Shown: positions 22,342 through 33,872 of the stretch, one piece after another | Numbering within the stretch: position 1 is the first letter of the stretch | Layout of the letters: each line of letters opens with the position of its first letter | Assembly (NCBI RefSeq): GCF_021272385.1 | Contig: NZ_JAJSDZ010000007.1 | Coordinates: 186,001-250,000 of the forward strand | Direction of reading: 5' to 3' | Length of the DNA stretch: 64,000 nucleotides | From: Vibrio salinus | GTDB lineage: Bacteria > Pseudomonadota > Gammaproteobacteria > Enterobacterales > Vibrionaceae | The notes under the pieces: model-generated | What the model saw: the letters and a program-made list of their open reading frames with translations, nothing else | Database searches by the model: none | What the model was told of the DNA's origin: nothing | Position numbers and translations under genes: made by a program

Positions 22342-22664
22342 AACTTATCAAACAATTTAAACATTTCTTCATTGCTGAGTTCCTGAGCACTTTTTTTCGC
22401 AATTACGACAAAGTCTTTACTTGGAAGCTGGTGCTGTTTAAGGCGAAAACTTTCACGTGCCAACCGTTTAAAACGATTACGGCCAACGGCAGTCTTAATT
22501 TGCTTTTTAGGAACGGCTAATCCCAGTCTTGGATGAGATAGGGCATTATTTCTGGCAATGATGGTAAAATGAGGGGAGCCAGCACTGTGAGCTTGCTGGA
22601 ATACATGTTGATAATGCTCGGGAGTTAGCAAACGTAACCCCCGATTAAAAGCGTGCTTATTCAA
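22308..22664 (-). CDS. rnpA: Ribonuclease P protein component
   Basis: RnpA is the protein cofactor of RNase P, which removes 5' leaders from tRNA precursors. The 118 residues contain the RNA-binding RNR motif [15 protein letters not shown] and the N-terminal [18 protein letters not shown]. The best start is TTG at 22664, 13 bp after the rpmH stop; no ATG fits, and the position matches vibrio RnpA. The 3' end overlaps yidD by 34 bp. A rare start codon agrees with the low RnpA to L34 ratio known in E. coli. Confidence 0.95.
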   Translation of the reverse strand: MNKHAFNRGLRLLTPEHYQHVFQQAHSAGSPHFTIIARNNALSHPRLGLAVPKKQIKTAVGRNRFKRLARESFRLKQHQLPSKDFVVIAKKSAQELSNEEMFKLFDKLWLRLSRPYRG

Positions 22665-22677
22665 AATAAACTATCGA

Positions 22678-22812
22678 TTATTTTGAAAGACGCGCACGGC
22701 CTTTTGCACGACGTGCATTAATAACTTTACGACCGTTCTTTGTCGCCATACGAGCACGGAAACCGTGTGTGCGTTTGCGCTTTAGAACTGTAGGTTGAAA
22801 AGTGCGTTTCAT
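22678..22812 (-). CDS. rpmH: 50S ribosomal protein L34
   Basis: L34 is a 44-residue, strongly basic ribosomal protein. The frame reads [18 protein letters not shown] and ends KGRARLSK, matching the family over its full length. It is the first gene of the rpmH-rnpA-yidD-yidC cluster. Two promoters lie upstream, one near consensus, as expected for a ribosomal protein gene. Confidence 0.98.
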
Positions 22813-22925
22813 TGTATTTACCTTACTGATCAGTAGTTTCTAGGTTCAATTTAAACCCGGCGTGGGTTTGGTGTTCTCTATTATATAAAGAAGCACATTC
22901 CGACGCCTCTCAACAAAGAGGCGGA

Positions 22926-22954
22926 ATTGTAATCAGAGACAGGGTGAGTGTCAA
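22926..22954 (-). promoter_or_regulatory. Strong sigma-70 promoter (P1) of rpmH
   Basis: On the minus strand a perfect TTGACA (22949-22954) and TACAAT (22926-22931) are separated by 17 bp. The transcript would have a leader of about 105 nt before rpmH. The -35 overlaps one arm of the inverted repeat at 22948-22993. Confidence 0.85.
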
Positions 22955-22993
22955 TGATTACCATGGTAATGCTCAGTGGTAATTCACTGACAC
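22948..22993. repeat. Compound inverted repeat upstream of the rpmH promoter
   Basis: GTGTCA (22948-22953) and TTACC (22958-22962) are mirrored by GGTAA (22978-22982) and TGACAC (22988-22993). Inside lies the perfect 14-bp palindrome ATTACCATGGTAAT (22957-22970). There is no T-tract, so it looks more like a protein site or DNA dyad than a terminator. It overlaps the -35 of P1. Confidence 0.6.
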
Positions 22994-23017
22994 AAAGCAA
23001 CCAAATCCGGTCGATGG

Positions 23018-23045
23018 ATTATACGCGCTGCCAGTAAATTCTCAA
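23018..23045 (-). promoter_or_regulatory. Second candidate promoter (P2) of rpmH
   Basis: TTGAGA (23040-23045) and TATAAT (23018-23023) on the minus strand are 16 bp apart, right at the end of the ABC ATPase gene. It would give a longer rpmH leader reading through the inverted repeat. Confidence 0.6.
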
Positions 23046-23048
23046 GGA

Positions 23049-23789
23049 TCATTGTTCGATCCCAACCTGATTTAAAAATTTTTTCAGTCTGATATCCTGT
23101 GGATTATTGAAGATATCTTGTGGAGGACCCTGTTCGACGATGTTTCCTTCCGCCATGAAGATCACCCGGTCTGCCACTTCTCTGGCAAACTGCATTTCAT
23201 GGGTGACCACCAGCATGGTCTGATGATCCTTGGCCAGTTTCTTCATTAACGTCAGGACTTCGCTAACCCACTCCGGATCCAGTGCTGACGTAGGTTCATC
23301 AAACAGGAGCAGCTCAGGTTTTAGTGCCATGGCTCTGCCAATTCCAATTCTCTGCTGTTGTCCGCCAGAGAGAGAGGCAGGGTATTGATCGGCTTTATCC
23401 CCAAGACCAATGTTGTCTAAAATCGTTTGTGCCTGTTGGTAAGCGTCTTCTTTCTTTCTGCCCTGAACGGTAATCAGCCCTTCAGCAATGTTTTGCTTGG
23501 CGGTCAGATGCGAAAATAAGGCATAATTCTGGAAAACAAAGCCGGTTTTTCGCCGTAAAGATAAGATTTCAGATTTTGCCGGTGATTCGCTGTCTACGGA
23601 AATATCGCCAATTGAGACGATGCCTTTGTCGGCTTTTTCCAGGTAGTTGATACAGCGCAGTAGTGTTGACTTACCGGTACCACTTGAGCCAATGATAACG
23701 ATAATTTCTCCCGGTTTTATGTCTAAGTTGATGCCTTTCAGAATTTCAGCGTTACCAAAGCGCTTATGAATGTTTTCAATTTTAATCAT
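23049..23789 (-). CDS. Polar amino-acid ABC transporter ATP-binding protein
   Basis: Energises an amino-acid importer. The 246 residues show Walker [10 protein letters not shown], the Q-loop region [11 protein letters not shown], the signature [14 protein letters not shown], Walker [14 protein letters not shown] and the H-loop VVTHEMQ, a complete GlnQ/YecC-type ATPase. Its start overlaps the permease stop by 4 bp (ATGA). It is the last gene of the binding protein-permease-ATPase operon lying between dnaA and rpmH, the same neighbours I recall in V. cholerae. Confidence 0.95.
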   Translation of the reverse strand: MIKIENIHKRFGNAEILKGINLDIKPGEIIVIIGSSGTGKSTLLRCINYLEKADKGIVSIGDISVDSESPAKSEILSLRRKTGFVFQNYALFSHLTAKQNIAEGLITVQGRKKEDAYQQAQTILDNIGLGDKADQYPASLSGGQQQRIGIGRAMALKPELLLFDEPTSALDPEWVSEVLTLMKKLAKDHQTMLVVTHEMQFAREVADRVIFMAEGNIVEQGPPQDIFNNPQDIRLKKFLNQVGIEQ

Positions 23790-24457
23790 CGTGAATACGC
23801 CTTATTGAGTTTGGTTTCAGCCCAGGTCTGTATGTGCGTCAGGATGACCACTAATCCCCAGTAAATAAGAGCAACCGCGAGAAAAGATTCGAAAAATTTA
23901 AATGTTGAAGATGCTTCCATCTGAGCTTTTGCCATGATTTCTGCCACCCCAAGGGTGAAAGCCAGTGACGTTGATTTAATCATGTCGATGAAGTAGTTCA
24001 TCAGGGATGGTAAAGCGATACGGCTGGCCTGAGGAAGAATAATTCGTCTCATCGCCTGCCCCGTTGTCATTCCAACAGAGAGACTGGCTTCCATCTGGCT
24101 TCTGTCGACGCTGATGATGGCTGCTCTTATTGTCTCTGCCATATACGCAGCAAAGTGAAGTGTCAGGCCGAGAATCGTTGCACTGAAGGCATTGAGCCCG
24201 ATAAGTACAGGAAAAATCTGAGGTAATCCGTAGTAAAGCAGAAACAGCTGAACCAGTAGCGGAGTGCCGCGAAAGAAGCTGATATACAATTGGCAAAGCT
24301 GGTTGAGTACGGGAATTTTAAATATCCGTATATTTGCCAGAATGACCGATAGAATAACTGAAAAAACCATCCCCCAGCAGGCAAGCTCCATTGTTGTGCT
24401 GAGATATTTAAACAAAATCGGCATTAATGAAAGCATGTATTCGAAATCAAAACTCAT
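23786..24457 (-). CDS. Polar amino-acid ABC transporter permease
   Basis: The 223-residue inner-membrane protein of the HisM/GlnP family has about five membrane helices and the EAA-type cytoplasmic loop [23 protein letters not shown], which contacts the ATPase. The early segment [21 protein letters not shown] is typical of polar amino-acid permeases. It resembles the E. coli cystine permease YecS in length and pattern. A single permease gene suggests a homodimer. It overlaps the ATPase gene by 4 bp and follows the binding-protein gene after a hairpin. Confidence 0.94.
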   Translation of the reverse strand: MSFDFEYMLSLMPILFKYLSTTMELACWGMVFSVILSVILANIRIFKIPVLNQLCQLYISFFRGTPLLVQLFLLYYGLPQIFPVLIGLNAFSATILGLTLHFAAYMAETIRAAIISVDRSQMEASLSVGMTTGQAMRRIILPQASRIALPSLMNYFIDMIKSTSLAFTLGVAEIMAKAQMEASSTFKFFESFLAVALIYWGLVVILTHIQTWAETKLNKAYSR

Positions 24458-24493
24458 AACGTACCCGGTTGTTGAGATTATTTAATAATGAGA

Positions 24494-24524
24494 AAACCCA
24501 CTATCGACAAAAGACAGTGGGTTT
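24494..24524 (-). terminator. Intercistronic hairpin between binding-protein and permease genes
   Basis: AAACCCACT / AGTGGGTTT (9 bp) with a 13-nt loop that can pair further. On the minus strand it ends in TTTTCTCATT. Such attenuating hairpins commonly follow periplasmic binding-protein genes and would keep the permease and ATPase at lower levels. Confidence 0.65.
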
Positions 24525-24547
24525 ATTTATCTGTATTAGAATGTCGA

Positions 24548-25297
24548 TTACTTTTTCGTAATGTCAGTACCAAACCACTTTATGGAAATTTTAGAAAGCG
24601 AGCCATCCAGTTTCATTGAAGCCAGCGCTTTATTGGTTTGATCGCGCAATTCCTTACCTCTTTCATTGTTCAGGAAAGGCCATGCATTTTCAATGGTTTC
24701 AAATGGTTTACCAGCAAGCTGCAGTGGCAATCCCGATTTATTGATAACCTCAAGAATAGACAGACGATCCATAACGAAAGCATCAACTCTGCCAAGAGCA
24801 ACATCCTGTTCAAAACTTGAGTCGTAAGTTTTGATATTTATTTCGTTGTTTGTATCGTATTTACGTAGTAACTGTTCAAAGTTTGAACCTAAATTAACCG
24901 CAACAGATTTTCCTTTCAGATCAGCAAGAGAGTGAATGCTGTTGTTGCCTTTACGGACAGCTAGCTGGGCTCCGTCGATAACATAAGGATCAGAGAACAG
25001 ATATTTTGCTTTGCGGGCATCGGTGATCGTAATTTGATTTGAAATGGTATCAATACGGCCGGTTTCCAGTAGCCCAAATAATCCAGCAAAATTTGAGGTA
25101 ACGAATTCCACCTTGTAATGGTTTCTTTTACCAATTTCATTCCAGATATCGACTTCAAAGCCTTGTAGTTTATCTTGCTTTACAAAAGTAAAAGGAAAAT
25201 AACGGCCAGACATGCCGACTTTTATTTCTGTAGCTGCCTGAATACTCATTGTGGTAAATGCTAATACCGCAACCGCTACTTTTAACCATTTATTCAT
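24548..25297 (-). CDS. Periplasmic amino-acid-binding protein (cystine/polar amino-acid type)
   Basis: Receptor for the adjacent ABC importer. The ATG at 25297 has GGAG at proper distance, whereas an ATG four codons upstream has none, so 249 aa is chosen. A signal peptide MNKWLKVAVAVLAFTTMSIQA precedes the mature type-3 binding fold. GFEVDIWNEIGKR and ISNQITITDARKAKYLFSDPY are typical of the FliY/TcyJ-like group. The substrate (cystine or another polar amino acid) is inferred from family resemblance. It is the first gene of the operon, divergent from dnaA. Confidence 0.93.
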   Translation of the reverse strand: MNKWLKVAVAVLAFTTMSIQAATEIKVGMSGRYFPFTFVKQDKLQGFEVDIWNEIGKRNHYKVEFVTSNFAGLFGLLETGRIDTISNQITITDARKAKYLFSDPYVIDGAQLAVRKGNNSIHSLADLKGKSVAVNLGSNFEQLLRKYDTNNEINIKTYDSSFEQDVALGRVDAFVMDRLSILEVINKSGLPLQLAGKPFETIENAWPFLNNERGKELRDQTNKALASMKLDGSLSKISIKWFGTDITKK

Positions 25298-25309
25298 GTT
25301 TTTCTCCAT

Positions 25310-25603
25310 ACTAGAACAGGGAATTATTTTATATTGAATTTATCAATAAGGATAAATAACTATCGGTTATGGGTCATAACTAATAAATATGCGTCTGGGG
25401 ATAACTTTGCATGATCATTGGATATGTGGAGAACTTTGTGGGTAAATTATGATCGAAATGTGATAACCAGCGTAAAAAAGGCAAAAAAAATGTGAATAAC
25501 CCGGATCAATGTGAATATAACTAGGATCTATTGCTGGCGATCTTAGTTATCAACAGGTAAAATCGACCTTCTTTAATGATCATTTACTTAGAGTGGGGGA
25601 TAC
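25310..25603. promoter_or_regulatory. Divergent control region of dnaA and the amino-acid ABC operon
   Basis: A 294-bp AT-rich region. It holds one good DnaA box, TGTGAATAA at 25491-25499 (complement TTATTCACA), plus several degenerate ones nearby (GGGGATAAC near 25396, TGTGGGTAA near 25437), and five GATC sites between 25412 and 25580. This fits autoregulation of dnaA by DnaA and SeqA/Dam. No single -35/-10 pair stands out. Confidence 0.6.
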
Positions 25604-27010
25604 GTGTCATCTTCGCTTTGGTTGCAATGTTTGCAACAGCTTCAAGAAGAGCTACCTGCAACAGAATTCAGTATGTGGGTTAGACCTCTTCAATCGGAAC
25701 TCAATGACAATACTCTCACTTTGTTTGCTCCTAATCGTTTTGTATTAGATTGGGTCAGAGATAAATATCTGCATAATATAAATCGTTTATTAAAAGAGCA
25801 TTGTGGTAACGACATTCCAAATTTGCGTTTTGAAGTAGGAAGCCGCCCTGTTGCGTCAGCTCCGAAACCAGAACCGGTCAGAACTCGGGCTGATGTTGCG
25901 GCCGAATCGTCTGCGCCCGCCCAATTACAGGCCCGAAAACCGGTAAATAAGACATGGGATGATGATTCTGCGCCTGTTTCTATTAACTATCGCTCAAATG
26001 TGAATCCGAAGCATAAGTTTGATAACTTTGTTGAAGGTAAATCGAATCAGTTAGGACTGGCTGCGGCAAAACAGGTTTCTGATAATCCGGGTGCCGCTTA
26101 TAACCCTCTTTTTGTTTATGGTGGTACGGGGTTAGGTAAAACGCACCTTCTGCACGCAGTAGGTAACGCCATTGTTGACAATAATCCTAATGCGAAAGTG
26201 GTTTATATGCATTCTGAACGTTTTGTTCAGGATATGGTTAAAGCATTGCAAAATAATGCGATTGAAGAATTTAAACGCTATTACCGCAGTGTTGATGCCT
26301 TGTTGATCGATGATATTCAGTTTTTTGCTAATAAAGAGCGTTCGCAGGAAGAGTTTTTCCATACGTTTAATGCTTTGTTAGAAGGTAACCAGCAGATCAT
26401 TCTTACGTCGGATCGCTATCCAAAAGAAATCAGCGGGGTAGAAGATCGTTTAAAATCTCGTTTCGGTTGGGGATTAACGGTGGCGATTGAACCACCTGAG
26501 CTTGAAACCCGGGTCGCTATTCTGATGAAAAAAGCAGAAGATCATCAGATTCATCTGGCAGATGAAGTGGCTTTTTTTATTGCGAAGCGTTTACGCTCCA
26601 ATGTCCGGGAGCTCGAAGGTGCTTTGAACCGGGTTATCGCTAATGCGAATTTTACCGGACGTCCTATCACGATTGATTTTGTTCGCGAAGCGTTGCGGGA
26701 TTTGTTGGCATTACAGGAAAAGCTGGTTACTATCGATAATATTCAAAAAACGGTAGCGGAATACTATAAAATTAAGGTGGCAGACTTATTGTCAAAGCGT
26801 CGTTCCCGTTCGGTTGCCCGGCCTCGTCAGTTAGCGATGGCGTTAGCAAAAGAACTGACAAACCACAGTTTGCCTGAAATTGGAGATGCTTTTGGAGGTC
26901 GGGACCACACGACTGTGTTGCATGCCTGCCGTAAAATAGAGCAGTTAAGAGAAGAAAGTCACGATATAAAAGAGGATTATTCCAACCTGATTCGGACACT
27001 CTCTTCGTAA
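25604..27010 (+). CDS. dnaA: Chromosomal replication initiator protein DnaA
   Basis: DnaA binds the oriC boxes and melts the origin, located 13.5 kb away in this window. The 468 residues (E. coli 467) show domain I (about 1-85), a variable linker, and the AAA+ domain with Walker [14 protein letters not shown] and Walker [11 protein letters not shown]. The sensor region is followed by the domain IV helix-turn-helix with the DnaA signature [15 protein letters not shown]. The start is GTG at 25604 with GGGGGA 4 nt upstream. It heads dnaA-dnaN-recF-gyrB. Confidence 0.98.
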   Translation: MSSSLWLQCLQQLQEELPATEFSMWVRPLQSELNDNTLTLFAPNRFVLDWVRDKYLHNINRLLKEHCGNDIPNLRFEVGSRPVASAPKPEPVRTRADVAAESSAPAQLQARKPVNKTWDDDSAPVSINYRSNVNPKHKFDNFVEGKSNQLGLAAAKQVSDNPGAAYNPLFVYGGTGLGKTHLLHAVGNAIVDNNPNAKVVYMHSERFVQDMVKALQNNAIEEFKRYYRSVDALLIDDIQFFANKERSQEEFFHTFNALLEGNQQIILTSDRYPKEISGVEDRLKSRFGWGLTVAIEPPELETRVAILMKKAEDHQIHLADEVAFFIAKRLRSNVRELEGALNRVIANANFTGRPITIDFVREALRDLLALQEKLVTIDNIQKTVAEYYKIKVADLLSKRRSRSVARPRQLAMALAKELTNHSLPEIGDAFGGRDHTTVLHACRKIEQLREESHDIKEDYSNLIRTLSS

Positions 27011-27067
27011 GAAACCGTATTATCGATCTGAACGAATGATTAACTTAGGTAGCAATAAGACCTCAAT

Positions 27068-28168
27068 ATGAAATTTACAATTGCAAGAAGTCATTTTATT
27101 AAACCATTGCAGCAGGTATCCGGTACGATTGGTGGTCGCGCAACGTTACCCATTCTTGGGAATTTACTGCTTAATGTTGAAAATCAGGTATTGTCTGTTA
27201 CTGCTACGGATCTAGAAGTTGAGCTTATTGCTCAAATTGAACTGGATGGTGATATTGAACCGGGTAGTGTGACGGTTCCTGCCAGAAAATTCCTGGATAT
27301 CTGTCGTGGCCTTCCTGATGATGCTGAAATTTCAGTGTTACTGGAAAATGATCGTTTGCAGATGTTGTCAGGAAGAAGTCGGTTTTCACTGGCAACACTG
27401 CCGGCGAGCGACTTTCCTAATATCGAAGACTGGCAAAGTGATGTTTCTTTGTCTCTTCCTCAGTCTGAGCTGAAGTCTCTTATCGAAAAAACGCAATTTT
27501 CAATGGCAAATCAAGATGTACGTTATTTTCTGAATGGGATGCTTTTTGATATTGATGATACGATTCTCAGGGCAGTAGCGACTGACGGTCACCGGATGGC
27601 TGTAAGTCAGGCCAGTTTGCCTCAGGCTTTGGAAAATAATCAGATAATCGTTCCCCGTAAAGGGATTCTGGAGCTGGTTAAATTGCTGGATCAGCCTGAT
27701 GAACAGGTGACTCTTGAAATCGGAAGTTCAAACATACGGGCACAGGTCAATCAGTTTGTTTTTACGTCAAAACTGATTGATGGCCGATTCCCGGACTATC
27801 GTCGGGTTTTACCTCAGAATACAAATAAAACCTTGGTTTCTGAATGTGATATACTACGTCAGGCTTTTACGCGTGCGGCGATTTTATCGAATGAAAAATT
27901 TCGTGGTGTTCGTTTAAATATTGATGGGCAGGAAATGCGCATCACGGCGAATAACCCTGAGCAGGAAGAAGCAGAAGAAATTCTGGACGTCGAATTTGAA
28001 GGCGCAGCGATAGAAATAGGTTTTAATGTTAGCTACGTATTGGATGTATTGAACACATTACGTTGTGAAAAAGTAAGAATCACAATGTCAGATCCTAATG
28101 CCAGTGCATTGATTGAAAATGTGGATGATGACAGTGCTATGTACGTGGTGATGCCGATACGTCTTTAG
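27068..28168 (+). CDS. dnaN: DNA polymerase III beta sliding clamp
   Basis: The beta clamp tethers DNA polymerase III and many partner proteins to DNA. The 366 residues equal the E. coli length, and the protein starts [19 protein letters not shown]. It has the three-fold repeated clamp fold and the terminal VVMPIRL that forms part of the partner-binding pocket. It lies 57 bp after dnaA and one base before recF, so recF translation is probably coupled. Confidence 0.98.
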   Translation: MKFTIARSHFIKPLQQVSGTIGGRATLPILGNLLLNVENQVLSVTATDLEVELIAQIELDGDIEPGSVTVPARKFLDICRGLPDDAEISVLLENDRLQMLSGRSRFSLATLPASDFPNIEDWQSDVSLSLPQSELKSLIEKTQFSMANQDVRYFLNGMLFDIDDTILRAVATDGHRMAVSQASLPQALENNQIIVPRKGILELVKLLDQPDEQVTLEIGSSNIRAQVNQFVFTSKLIDGRFPDYRRVLPQNTNKTLVSECDILRQAFTRAAILSNEKFRGVRLNIDGQEMRITANNPEQEEAEEILDVEFEGAAIEIGFNVSYVLDVLNTLRCEKVRITMSDPNASALIENVDDDSAMYVVMPIRL

Positions 28169-28169
28169 T

Positions 28170-29249
28170 ATGCCTTTATCTCGCCTCATGGTTCATCAGT
28201 TTAGAAATATTAAAGCCTGTGATATGTCATTATCATCAGGCTTTAACTTTCTTATCGGACCGAATGGGAGTGGTAAAACCAGCGTTCTTGAAGCCGTTTA
28301 TATGCTGGGGCATGGGCGGTCATTTCGTAGTTCTGTCACGGGACGGGTGATACAAAATGAAGCGCCGGAGCTGTTTGTTCATGGCAAATTTTTGAACTCG
28401 GACCAATTTGAAGTACCCATCGGCATTAATAAGCAGCGTGATGGGTCAACAGAGGTTAAAATAGGCGGTCAGTCAGGACAGAAACTCGCCCAACTTGCAC
28501 AGGTTATGCCTTTGCAGTTAATTCACCCTGACGGTTTTGAACTGCTAACCGACGGACCGAAACAAAGGCGGGCTTTTATTGATTGGGGAGTCTTCCATAC
28601 AGAGCCCCAGTTTTATGATGTATGGATGCGTTTTCGTCGTTTGAATAAACAACGCAATGCGTTATTAAAAACCGCAACAACGTACCGGGAGCTGAGCTTC
28701 TGGGACAAAGAATTAAGTGTGCTGGCTGAACTGATTGATCACTGGCGGGGTGATTATATTACGCAGTTAACACAGGTAGCAAAACCAATTTGCAGTAACT
28801 TTTTACCCGAGTTTGATATTACGTTAAAGTATTATCGTGGTTGGGAAAAAGAAACCGATTATCAAACGCTTCTGGAAAGAAGTTTTGATAGAGATTGTGC
28901 TTTAGGGTACACCTTTAGTGGTCCTAATAAGGCCGATTTAAGAATAAAAGTGAATAGCACTCCTGTTGAGGATGTTCTATCCCGAGGTCAGCTTAAATTG
29001 ATGGTCTGCGCACTGCGTGTCGCCCAGGGGCAACATTTAACTTCGTTAACGGGGAAGCAGTGCATTTATCTGATAGACGACTTTGCATCTGAGTTAGATA
29101 GTGCTCGTCGGAAAAGACTGGCTGTTTGTTTAAAAGAAACTGGCGCACAAGTTTTTGTAAGCTCTATTACTGAAGGTCAGATTAGCGATATGCGTGGATC
29201 TGACAGTAAATTGTTCCATGTGGAACATGGCGCAGTTGAGCAAGGATAA
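28170..29249 (+). CDS. recF: DNA repair and recombination ATPase RecF
   Basis: RecF helps load RecA at gaps through RecFOR. The 359 residues carry Walker [10 protein letters not shown] near residue 30, the SMC-like signature [17 protein letters not shown] and Walker [11 protein letters not shown]. Length matches E. coli RecF (357). It begins one base after the dnaN stop (TAGTATG) and ends 18 bp before gyrB. Confidence 0.97.
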   Translation: MPLSRLMVHQFRNIKACDMSLSSGFNFLIGPNGSGKTSVLEAVYMLGHGRSFRSSVTGRVIQNEAPELFVHGKFLNSDQFEVPIGINKQRDGSTEVKIGGQSGQKLAQLAQVMPLQLIHPDGFELLTDGPKQRRAFIDWGVFHTEPQFYDVWMRFRRLNKQRNALLKTATTYRELSFWDKELSVLAELIDHWRGDYITQLTQVAKPICSNFLPEFDITLKYYRGWEKETDYQTLLERSFDRDCALGYTFSGPNKADLRIKVNSTPVEDVLSRGQLKLMVCALRVAQGQHLTSLTGKQCIYLIDDFASELDSARRKRLAVCLKETGAQVFVSSITEGQISDMRGSDSKLFHVEHGAVEQG

Positions 29250-29264
29250 ATATTGAGAGAGTAA

Positions 29265-31685
<2,421 letters not shown>

Positions 31686-31717
31686 TTCTCTTTATTTTTT
31701 GGTATCTTATGATGAAG

Positions 31718-31742
31718 GCCACTCGTTAGAGTGGCTTTTTTG
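31718..31742 (+). terminator. Terminator after gyrB
   Basis: GCCACTC / GAGTGGC stem with a GTTA loop followed by seven T's closes the dnaA-dnaN-recF-gyrB unit. The next 160 bp to the binding-protein gene contain no other gene I can recognise; a tandem ACGCAA repeat (near 31773 and 31783) is the only structure noted. Confidence 0.9.
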
Positions 31743-31903
31743 TTGCCCGAAGCCGTATCGGACAGACAGTGTGACGCAAGTTGACGCAACTCTGCATCAG
31801 AATGCTTCGGTGATATTACGCCGGTGTATGGACTTCATTTTTGTGCCTGTTGTAGAGTTATGATTCTTTTCTTTTTAATTCTAAAAACTCATGGAAGCAA
31901 ATA

Positions 31904-32677
31904 ATGAAAAAATTCTTTAAAGGACTTATTTTTTTATCAACACTTGTCAGTTCTGCCTCGTTGTGGGCACAACCGGATACGATTCGCTTTGGTGTGGACG
32001 CAACGTACCCACCATTTGAATATAAAAAGCCAGATGGCACTCTTGCCGGGTTTGAAATTGAGTTGGGCGACGCCATTTGTGCAGAAGTAAATAAAAAATG
32101 TGAATGGCATCCAACCAGCTTCGATGGACTTTTTCCCAGCTTAAAGGTGAATAAAATTGACGCTATTTTCTCTTCTCTCGGGATTACGGAAAAGCGAAAA
32201 AAAGAAGTCGATTTCTCTGATCTGGTGTGGTCTGGTTTTTCGTCAATGTTAAGTCGTTCGGACTTAAAACTTAAGCCAACGAAAGATTCGTTAAAAGGGA
32301 AAGTTGTAGGTGTTCAGCAGGGAACAATGCAGGAGAATTATGTGCGTCAGCGTTTTGAAGCGCATGGTGTTCAGGTCCAGACGTATCAGGATCAGGATCA
32401 GGTTTACGCTGATTTGATGAATGGCCGGATCGATGCCTCGTTTCAGGATATGCTTCAGGCTCAGTTTGATTTTATTGATGGTGGAAAACATCATCAGTTC
32501 GTAAATACCAAGGTAGAAGATAAATTATTGCCGGCTGATACGGCGATTGCGATTCGTAAAGGTGACAGAGAAATGCAGGCTCTGATTAATGAAGGGTTAA
32601 GAAAAATTCATGCCGACGGAACGTATGACCGTATTCAGCGTAAATATTTTGGTGATCTGAACCTTTATAAAAAATAG
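31904..32677 (+). CDS. Orphan periplasmic basic/polar amino-acid-binding protein
   Basis: The 257-residue protein has a signal peptide (MKKFFKGLIFLSTLVSSASLWA) and the type-3 binding fold seen in Lys/Arg/Orn/His-binding proteins (FGVDATYPPFEYKKPDG, GFEIELGDAICAEVN, FSSLGITEKRKKEVDFSD). No permease or ATPase gene is adjacent, so it either uses an importer encoded elsewhere or works as a sensor. The next gene, 61 bp away on the same strand, is an aspartoacylase-like hydrolase. This suggests the ligand may be an acylated or basic amino acid, but that is inference. Confidence 0.9.
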   Translation: MKKFFKGLIFLSTLVSSASLWAQPDTIRFGVDATYPPFEYKKPDGTLAGFEIELGDAICAEVNKKCEWHPTSFDGLFPSLKVNKIDAIFSSLGITEKRKKEVDFSDLVWSGFSSMLSRSDLKLKPTKDSLKGKVVGVQQGTMQENYVRQRFEAHGVQVQTYQDQDQVYADLMNGRIDASFQDMLQAQFDFIDGGKHHQFVNTKVEDKLLPADTAIAIRKGDREMQALINEGLRKIHADGTYDRIQRKYFGDLNLYKK

Positions 32678-32738
32678 TTCAAATTGGAGAAGCCGGATTA
32701 ACGATCCGGTTTCCGCTGCCTTTTTTACAGAGATAGAC

Positions 32739-33854
32739 ATGGAACATAAAAAAACACCTTTGATTTCCCCGGTACCCGGTACCGAACGGGTGATACACAG
32801 TTTTCATTTTGGTCACTCCGGAGCTGAACCCAAAGTTTACATTCAGTCCTCACTCCATGCCGATGAGCTTCCGGGGATGCTGGTGGTATGGAAGCTAAAA
32901 CAGATACTAATGCGTTTGGAAGCCGAAAACCGGATCCGAGGAGAAATTATACTGGTTCCTGTGGCAAATCCTATTGGGCAAAATCAGCATCTTATGGACG
33001 TTCACCTTGGTCGTTACGATATGGAAACCGGACAAAACTTCAATCGTGGCTACATGGTTTCAATGGATCGTCTTATTGAAAAACTGGAGCCGGTATTAGA
33101 TGACGATACGGAGTTAAACCGGATAAAAATAAAACAGGCTTTGCGGGATACTTTGGATGACATGCCTGTGAAAACCGAGCTTCAGTCTTTGCAGAAAATC
33201 TTACAGACGTTTTGTTGTGATGCCAACGTGATACTTGATTTACACTGCGACTTTGAAGCTATCACCCATATCTATAGTACGCATTATTCCTGGCCGAAAA
33301 TAGAACCACTGGCTCGTTATCTCCGTTCTCCGGTGAATATGCTGGCCGACGATACCGGAGGAAGTCCGTTTGATTCCTGTTTTGATATGACCTGGAAGCG
33401 GCTTCAGGATCATTTTGGTCGGGATAAGGTGCCATTTAACTGCTGTGCCGCAACCCTTGAATTAAAAGGTCAGGCCGATGTTTGTCATCAATATGCCGAT
33501 GATGATGCACTGGCGATTTTGAACTTCCTTGGCCATCAGGGTGCGGTCAATGTAGATATACCACCCATTCCGGTCGAGTCGGCGGTATCGGGGGACTTAG
33601 ATGCCGTTGAGCCGTTAACCAGTTCTATGGGAGGGATGGTTGTGCTACATGTCCTTCCCGGGGAAAAGGTTGCTGCCAATCAGGTTGTTGCTGAAATTAT
33701 TGATCCGATTGAAGATAAAATTGAGGTAATACGGGCAACCCAGCCTGGCATTGTATTTTCCCGCACGAACAGGAGAATGGCCACAGCCGGAATGTTGATC
33801 GCTCACATTTCCGGATCTAAAAAAATAAGAAGTGGTTACTTACTCGCACCATAA
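32739..33854 (+). CDS. Succinylglutamate desuccinylase/aspartoacylase-family zinc hydrolase
   Basis: A 371-residue M14-like zinc carboxypeptidase-fold enzyme. Candidate zinc ligands are the HxxE of SSLHADELPG near residue 40 and the histidine in LDLHCDFEA; the likely catalytic glutamate is in ATLELKG. The tail from about 280 (GGMVVLHVLPGEKVAANQ) is the beta-barrel domain typical of this subfamily. It is not astE itself: no other ast genes are near, and the sequence belongs to the general AstE/AspA family. It is probably cotranscribed with the binding protein upstream, so it may process the imported ligand. No signal peptide, so it is cytoplasmic. Confidence 0.85.
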   Translation: MEHKKTPLISPVPGTERVIHSFHFGHSGAEPKVYIQSSLHADELPGMLVVWKLKQILMRLEAENRIRGEIILVPVANPIGQNQHLMDVHLGRYDMETGQNFNRGYMVSMDRLIEKLEPVLDDDTELNRIKIKQALRDTLDDMPVKTELQSLQKILQTFCCDANVILDLHCDFEAITHIYSTHYSWPKIEPLARYLRSPVNMLADDTGGSPFDSCFDMTWKRLQDHFGRDKVPFNCCAATLELKGQADVCHQYADDDALAILNFLGHQGAVNVDIPPIPVESAVSGDLDAVEPLTSSMGGMVVLHVLPGEKVAANQVVAEIIDPIEDKIEVIRATQPGIVFSRTNRRMATAGMLIAHISGSKKIRSGYLLAP

Positions 33855-33872
33855 TAACTGATAAATAAAGGC

